Origin: Erythrophleum ivorense
Taxonomy: Eukaryota > Streptophyta > Magnoliopsida > Fabales > Fabaceae
DNA length: 64,000 bases
Direction of reading: 5' to 3'
Assembly (NCBI GenBank): GCA_026724425.1
Contig: JAIUCV010000018.1
Coordinates: 3,984,942-4,048,941, forward strand
The translations under genes and the position numbers were made by a program. The notes beneath the pieces are model-generated. The model did no database searches. It was given only the letters and a program-made list of their open reading frames with translations, and had not been told where the DNA came from. Numbering within the stretch: position 1 is the first letter of the stretch; each line of letters begins with the position of its first letter. This document shows, piece by piece, positions 58,101 to 64,000 of the stretch.

Positions 58101-59191
58101 CATTAGAAAGCATTGTAAATCCCTAGGTGCAACCAAAACACTAAATGCCATAACTTGTTATTTATAGGTTCTATTTTAATCCTATTTGTTCCATATAAAT
58201 TCCTCATGCTTCAAAACCCCAATTTTTATCAAGTTTTGATCAAAATAAGTCCCTTACATATGTCTCTAATTTTGGCCGAAACATAAGCATGGAGGAAAGT
58301 CAAGAAGAAGCAACTTAGGTCATGGTTTTCTTACCTTATTTTAAAGCTTTTCAAGAGAGCTTTCATAAGTTTCTAAGAGTTCTCCCAAATTCTCTCTTTC
58401 CTATACTTAACCAATAACAAAACATCACCAATTACATAACTAAAACCATAAGGAGAGAGGAGAAAGAGGAGAAGAAGTTTAATGAAACAAGAAGCATGAA
58501 AAAGTGGCATATTCTTACACTTTCAAGGGTACTTTCTCTTCCCCTTACTCCCTCTTCTCGTGAGCCACTTTAAGCTACTCTTGGATCTGTTTTGGACCAT
58601 AGGAAAGTTGATTAAGGTGCTGGATAGAAGTGGGACGTGATATAAGGACCAAGAGGGCTCAATTATAACATTTTTCAAAATTCTAATGTAGTCCTTAAAC
58701 TTTGTTCTTTTCATTTGGGATCATTTTAATTCCTTTTTAAGAACCATATTTTCCATTATAAAATTTAGATCTTCTAATTCATAAAATACCATTGGTTTTA
58801 CCCAAATTAGATTTAAAACCTTATTGAATCATTCTGTTAATGTGTTAGTTAACTGACACTCTAAAATGCAAATTGAAAGGGTTTTGACCATTCTAAGGAT
58901 TCCTATAGTTTTTATGGCTTTTAAGAATTTTGGAAAACTCAATTTTCTAATTTAAAGATCTCTCCTTTGAGTTTTAAAAAAGTTATCCAAAATTACAATT
59001 TTGTTACTAGCCTCTGTAACTTTATTTAGCCATTTTGGCTCCAGTTTCAAGCTAACTTTATTCTTTAAACTACATTTTAAAATGTTCTAATTAACATCCT
59101 AATCTCATATAACCTTAATTTGCCTTGCTTTAGGATTTTCCCATATTAGTTTATCGAGTTTAGTTCAAATTATGAATTACTCGTAATTACA
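52141..59191 (-). mobile_element. LTR B3 (family B), TSD TTTGT, interrupted by LTR E3
   Basis: On the minus strand it starts TGTAATTACGAG at 59191 and ends GGTATTACA at 52141. TTTGT flanks it at 52136-52140 and 59192-59196. Without E3 it is about 3331 bp, near B1 (3380 bp). Its ~33-bp array is split by E3 (53505-53651 and 57372-57415). It has more substitutions than E3, which fits its being the older host. No internal region follows; it is a solo LTR. Confidence 0.88.
53652..57366 (-). mobile_element. solo LTR E3, TSD CACTT
   Basis: It starts TGTAATATCTGGTCC at 57366 and ends GGTGTTACA at 53652, 3715 bp, with CACTT at 53647-53651 and 57367-57371. It is reverse-oriented but similar along its length to the E2 5' LTR. 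The ~33-bp array lies at 55255-55460 and the inverted repeat at 55106-55124. It lies inside LTR B3, exactly within that LTR's own ~33-bp array. Frames at 56097-56471 (minus) and 55158-55436 (plus) are LTR sequence without recognised similarity. Confidence 0.94.
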
Positions 59192-59196
59192 TTTGT

Positions 59197-60060
59197 ACTA
59201 TTACTTGTCAATATTACCATCATATATTTTATATATATTATCCACTATCTTCATTCTTTAGGAATGATTTGCACTATTCACTCCTTTAGCAGCAGAATTT
59301 ATTGTCACTAAAAGTACCAATTGGCATCCTATTACTTATACACAGATTTTTGCCATTTTAACTCTTAAATTCTTACATAACCATTTGTTACACTCAAAAT
59401 ATCACATAGAGAAGTATCAAATTTATAATTTTAGTCATACACATTTTGAACCATAACTCATAATAAGGATTAAATTTAAAAATTCATAAATTGAACTACA
59501 AAACTCTGATTTATGCAAATTAGATATCCTTAGAAAGATTGTGATATAAGCTATCTATCGTAAACATTTTAGGACAAAATGAGTTCATTTGGTTCCCTAA
59601 AAACCATGAAATTTGAGATAGACTAGAATGAATAGTATTGTAGAATTTTGATGGTTTTAGCCAAATTAAAAAATTCATAAAATTTCAAAAAAAATGCAAA
59701 CTTTAGCTTATTAGAAAACTCTATGTGTCTTCTAATTTCTTGCCAAATTTTAGTTCTAAACTAAGTCATTTGTACTGTCAAAGATAAAAAAATATTTTAT
59801 AATTCAAATAGACTAAATTTTGGTTTTAAATAGTACCAAATGAACTATAAAATGTCATTTCTCATTTTGAACAAATTTCAATTCATAATCATAACAAATA
59901 AGACTAGCTGATATAAATAGTACTTTTTTCTAGTAAATATGGTTTTATCCTCTAATTACATAGTAAAAAATACTTTTTATAGATAAAATAAACACATTTG
60001 GATGAATAGCTCTATACTCAACTTTTACATTGTAAATGATAAGTTTTGTTTTAATTTTGA
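59197..60060 (-). mobile_element. old LTR-tail-like sequence (approximate)
   Basis: The stretch 59400-59850 loosely follows the tail of B/E LTRs (for example the AACTCATAATAAGG and TTTATGCAAATTAGATATCC regions compared with 52400-52500), but it is much more diverged and has no recognisable ends. The rest is AT-rich without features. Confidence 0.35.
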
Positions 60061-61566
60061 GTATACTGAGAACTAATCATACCTTGCCTTTGTTTTAGGG
60101 TGCATGTTTAAGAGAGGATTGCATTTTCTTATGTCAAAGAAGCTTCAAAGTACTTGTAACTGTTGTTTTTAGAAGTTCACAGGGCCAAAATCCATCAAGC
60201 TATAGCCAAAAAAGAAGAAAATGAAGGCAAGCTTGTAAGATAATTTGTGCTACGACACATCTTAATCACACCATGGTGATACATCACACATAAGCTAAAT
60301 GCATCACAGTGAGAATATGTTGAGCCATGACATGGATCAAGACAAGTCGAAATCACGACGAGAGTACGTTGAGTCGTGGCATGATGGTAAGTAAAGACTA
60401 AACATGCCATGGCGGGAATATGCTATGCCATGGCATAAAGCATATCAAACCATCCAATGATAGAATTTTTCATGACGTAAATAGGTACATTGATCCAATA
60501 CCTAACTTCATTATAGCGTGACCTTTTGAGCCATGACACGATGTGTTTTAGCAAAATCTAACATTTTTTTGCCAAAATTTTAAGAGTTTCTTACTTCATA
60601 TGGCCATTTTTGCGAGGAGAGTCATCATTTTAGGTTGTCTTTGGCTTGTTCTAAGTGTGTAGAGGCTAGGAAGAAGCTAAGAAAGGCACTTTGAAGCAAA
60701 GGGATACTAAGGATTAAAGATTGAAGTAAAGAAAAGATTCATTTCTGAGTTCCTTCCTTCTTTATTCTTCTTTTTGCATTTTCTCTGATGTATTTGACCT
60801 TTGTTTTAACTTTGTTATTAGCTTTCATGAATATATATAGTTAAACTCCCTAATCTAGGATTATTAGGAACTCTTGTATAGATTAGTAATTATTCCTCAC
60901 TCTGATTTTGTAATTAATAATGAATACTTGTTCATTCAATTTTATGCTTTATGCTTTCTGATTGCTTGGCCAACAATTAGAATGATTTAGTACTTGTGCT
61001 TGAACTTAGAAAAAGGAAAGGGAAGTTAGATTAAGAGTTAAGTGGCGTGAGTACTTGAAACTTGCTTGGAAAATTAGATGGTCTAGTTAATAAGATAGGA
61101 ATATACTTATTAACCTCACATGGTTTAACTAGGTATTGTGTTATCAATTTGATCTTAATTGGTTTCATAAGGAATTATAAAGTTAATTAGATAACCCTGT
61201 ATGAGATTTAGAAAAATACTTATAGGAACAAAGAAACCCTAAACTATCATGTATCACCATTAAGATCAAAGGTACTGAGTGTTGAAGCAAATTGCTATGA
61301 AATACAAAAGGGACTAATAATCTTAAATGCTACTATTCACTCAAAAAATACAAATGCTAATCTCTAAACTTTGCATAGTAGATAATCAATAATTATTTCT
61401 TGTTAATACAATCACTTAAAATTGATTCACTTAATTTAAGTTAAGGTGTGAATTTTGGTACTCAACAAGTTTTGATAACAAATCATCGAAGGAACGATCT
61501 TTTCTTATCATTATATTACTTTCACGATACGTATACTTGCATGTATGTTTCAAATAAACAAGTTTT
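60060..61566 (+). mobile_element. Athila-like element G2: 5' LTR (start approximate)
   Basis: It ends just before a primer site at 61567 and is similar to G1 LTR pieces at about 9480-9790 and 13188-13704 and to the duplicated end at 13985-14328. A motif cluster lies at 60240-60550. The start was placed from the G1 comparison; no target duplication was identified. Confidence 0.55.
60240..60550 (+). repeat. palindromic motif cluster in the G2 LTR
   Basis: Ten or eleven loose copies occur of a GCCATGGCGNGAAT-like motif: CACCATGGTGATA, GCCATGACATGG, ATCACGACGAGAGT, GTCGTGGCATGAT, GCCATGGCGGGAAT, GCCATGGCATAAA, ATTATAGCGTGAC and GCCATGACACGAT. Spacing is about 25-40 bases. Confidence 0.75.
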
Positions 61567-61583
61567 TGGTGCTATTGTTGGGG
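61567..61583 (+). other. degenerate primer binding site of G2 (Asp tRNA type)
   Basis: TGGTGCTATTGTTGGGG aligns to TGGCGCCGTTGCCGGGG with every difference being C to T or G to A. Confidence 0.7.
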
Positions 61584-61719
61584 ATTTGTGTGCCAAATAT
61601 TTTCTTGCTAATATTAATACTAGTATACCTAGTTTGAACTTAAGATTTGTGCATAGTTTTACTTTTGTTGTTTTCATTTCCTTTTCTATTCTATATTGCA
61701 ATAGCTACCCCCTTATGTG

Positions 61720-63070
61720 CACAACCTCTTATGTAAGAAACTGAAAGTCTAGAAGTGTTGTTTCAAGAAGAATTTGAAGAAGCTTCCAATCAAATCTTGA
61801 GAGACAAACTTAAAACTTCTAAACCCATCAAAAATATGGTGCACGAGGATGAAAATTGTGTCTAAACAGTTAATGATTTTGCCACATTGAACATGTAAGG
61901 ATACTATTTGAGCATAAAAAAGACCTACTATTTAAGTCAACAATTTTGAAATGAAGCAAGTGGTCCTTCAGATGCTTCTAATGGCTAGGCAATTCAGTGG
62001 CCTTCTTATAGAAGACCCTAACACTCTCATCTTTAATTTCTTGAAGGTGTGTGATTCTTTTAAGCTGAATAGGATATCTGATAATGCAATCTGGTTAAGG
62101 CTTTTTCCACTTTCATTAAGAGATAAGGCCAAGGTGTGACTTAACTCATTACTCGATGGGTAAATCGCCACTTGGGATAGTCTAATCACAAAATTCAGAG
62201 CTAAGTTCTTTCCATTAGCCAGATCAGTAGAATTAAGGAATGATACCACCTCTTTCATGCAACAAGATGATGATCCATTATATAAAGCCTAGGAAAGTCA
62301 ATGAATTGTTGAAAAAAGTGCCCTAACTATAGATTTCCTAAATGGGTACAAGTATAGACGTTTTACAATAGACTATTATCGAAAACAAAAGCCATCCTTG
62401 ACTCAGCATCCAATGAGAGTATCACAGGCAATCTAATTTACTAGAAAATATGGCAGCCAACTCCCTTTAATGGTCTACATCTAGACCTTAAAAGAAAAAG
62501 ATGGCTAGGGTCCATGAAATTGACACTTTAACCACACTTTTGATTCAAATTTTTGTAATAAACAAGAGGTTTAATAGTTTTGAAATATGCTTTAGTGCAC
62601 TAATGGGTGTAAATGCTATTCAAACCCCAGTCATTATTTGTGAGCATTATGAAGAGGAACACTTTAGTGATCAATGCCCTTCATTGGTGAAAGCAGTTAA
62701 CTATATGAGCAACTATAGAAAAAATCCAAACAACCTGTACTTAAATACCTACAACCTACGTTGGAGGAATCATCCAAATTTCTCATGGAGTCAAGGGCAA
62801 AATTAAGCATAATCATCTTCTTCTGGAATGAGACCTTCTCATCCTCTTAGATTTTTTGTTCAAGTTAGACCACCAATGCAAGAAAAGAAGCCAAGTGTAA
62901 AGGAAATGTTCATGTAGTACATGGCTAAGCAAGATGCTTTTCTAGCTCGACAAAAGGTAACAATAACAAAGCATGAGTTAGCAATCAGAAATATAAAAGT
63001 GCAAATTAGCTAATTGGCCTCTTTTATAAATTCAAGACAGCAAGGGGTGCTTCCTAGTGACACCATTCCT
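61720..63070 (+). pseudogene. G2 Athila-like gag
   Basis: Best open piece 61951-62139: VLQMLLMARQFSG, then LIEDPNTLIFNFLKVCDSFK and LRLFPLSLRDKAKV, followed by a TGA where Trp is usual. It continues with RAKFFPLARSVELRND and FMQQDDDPLYKA. From 62501: MARVHEIDTLTTLLIQI, then a zinc-knuckle-like CEHYEEEHFSDQC (second Cys replaced by Tyr) and a WRNHPNFSWSQGQ tail. These are hallmarks of Athila/Tat gag. It is broken by several stops and shifts and its start codon region (about 61732) reads ATG TAA. Confidence 0.9.
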
Positions 63071-63439
63071 AACCCTAAAAGAGAAGGCAAGGAGTAATGA
63101 GTTTAGCCAAGATCAAGGAAAATTGGAAGAGAAGCTTTAGAATGAGAAGCTTGTTGAAGATAAAAGTGAAATTATTGAGAAGGAGAATGATAATGTTGAG
63201 AAAATTCAAGAGAGAATTATTCCTCCACTACCATTCCCTTAACACTTTAAGAAAAAAAATTTAGATAAGCAATATCAAAAGTTTCTAAAAATCTTTAAGT
63301 AGCTCTACATTAATATTCCATTTACAGAAGCTTTAGAATAAATGCTAAGCTATGCTAAATTCATGAAGGATGTGCTGTCAAATGAAAAGTGGTTTAGAGA
63401 ATTTGAGACAGTGGCTCTAACTCAAGAATGTATTGCTAT

Positions 63440-63690
63440 TTTGTAGAAGAAATTGCCTCCTAAGATGAAAGATCCAGGAAGTTTCACCATTCCCAGTAAC
63501 ATTGGGAAACATTTTACTAGAAATGCTTTATATGATCTTGGGGCAAGTGTAAACCTAATGCCATTATCAACTTTCAAGAAACTTGGGTTAGGGGAGGCAA
63601 GTCAACAACTGTTACTTTGTATCTAGCTAACAAATCTTTAGCTTATGCAAATGTAGTCATTAAGGATGTTCTGGTGACAATAAGAGAAAA
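63440..63690 (+). pseudogene. G2 protease region
   Basis: LPPKMKDPGSFTIPSNIGK leads to LYDLGASVNLMPLSTFKKLGL, the Athila-type protease with its D-L-G-A-S active-site sequence intact. A one-base shift near 63600 moves the reading to the next frame (TVTLYLANKSLAYAN). The sequence changes character at about 63690, before any RT motif, so pol is absent from the window. Confidence 0.88.
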
Positions 63691-64000
63691 TTAAACCTCA
63701 ACACAGGAAGAAGCCTTGGCAAATTGGAAAAGGAAAAGTGTTTAAGAAAGGGGCAGTGTGAGGTGATGGAGAAGAGAATCATAGGGGAGAGAAGAGAGAG
63801 AGGTTTTAGAAGAGAATGAAAGGAAGGGATGGCGTGCACAGAGATATATGGAAATGGGGTCTAGAATTGGAAAGGAGTGGAGGTTGAGGGGAATGCTACA
63901 GATGAAATGGGAGGGAGGTGCAGTGGAGGAAATAGGGCTAAGTAAGTTTGAAAAGAAGGAAATAGTTTTTTTTTTACACAATTCATGTCGGGCTTGGAGC
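63691..64000. other. purine-rich tail of the window, nothing recognised
   Basis: The + strand is GA-rich (63750-63960) and similar in style to 6910-7110. The minus-strand frame at 63742-63981 is a low-complexity Ser/Leu/Pro reading of it. Confidence 0.4.

Overview
This window looks like heterochromatic DNA from a eudicot plant. It is AT-rich, has no intact host gene, and is almost entirely nested LTR retrotransposons of the Ty3/gypsy type. Long-LTR chromovirus (Tekay/Del-like) elements with initiator-Met-tRNA primer sites dominate, together with Athila-like elements that have a degenerate Asp-tRNA-type primer site. I cannot name the species.

Layout. 1-2135 is the end of an LTR (family A, + strand). 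2136-2965 is unassigned and holds one candidate host exon. 3090-6720 is an old minus-strand gypsy relic with a zinc knuckle, a protease piece and an RT N-terminus; these run directly into about 197 codons of a broken HSP110/HSP70-14-like chaperone gene on the same strand. 6720-8950 is AT-rich and purine-rich filler. From about 9000 to 49745 lies one Athila-like element (G1, +) split by later insertions.

The nest, supported by 5-bp target site duplications (TSDs) that I read at both ends of each element: G1 carries solo LTR B1 (9803-13182, CTTGA) and the Tekay-like element C (14839-47564, minus, CATTT). C carries three insertions. In its 3' LTR sits solo LTR E1 (16805-24151, +, CTTGG), which itself holds LTR D1 (18246-21978, TGATG). 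Also in its 3' LTR sits solo LTR D2 (24560-27452, TTTAC). In its pol gene sits LTR A2 (28466-41793, TCCAC). A2 contains element E2 (30446-40889, +, AAATT with one mismatch), and the 5' LTR of E2 contains solo LTR D3 (33797-36721, ATGAT). This gives five layers, G1 > C > A2 > E2 > D3. Further right, LTR B3 (52141-59191, TTTGT) contains solo LTR E3 (53652-57366, CACTT). A second Athila-like element (G2, +) fills about 60060-63690.

No gene here is likely to make a working product. All pol domains carry stops, and C also has a mutated RT active site. The most interesting signals are: clusters of a short palindromic core (about GCYRTRGCGA, eight or more copies in 200-300 bp) shared by LTR or leader regions of otherwise unrelated families; a conserved 19-bp inverted repeat in the B, D and E LTRs; an LTR (D1) carrying a captured integrase piece inside a 1010-bp duplication; and the chaperone fragment abutting retrotransposon pol sequence. 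Element boundaries given with a TSD are exact readings. Those called approximate are judged by eye from similarity between copies.
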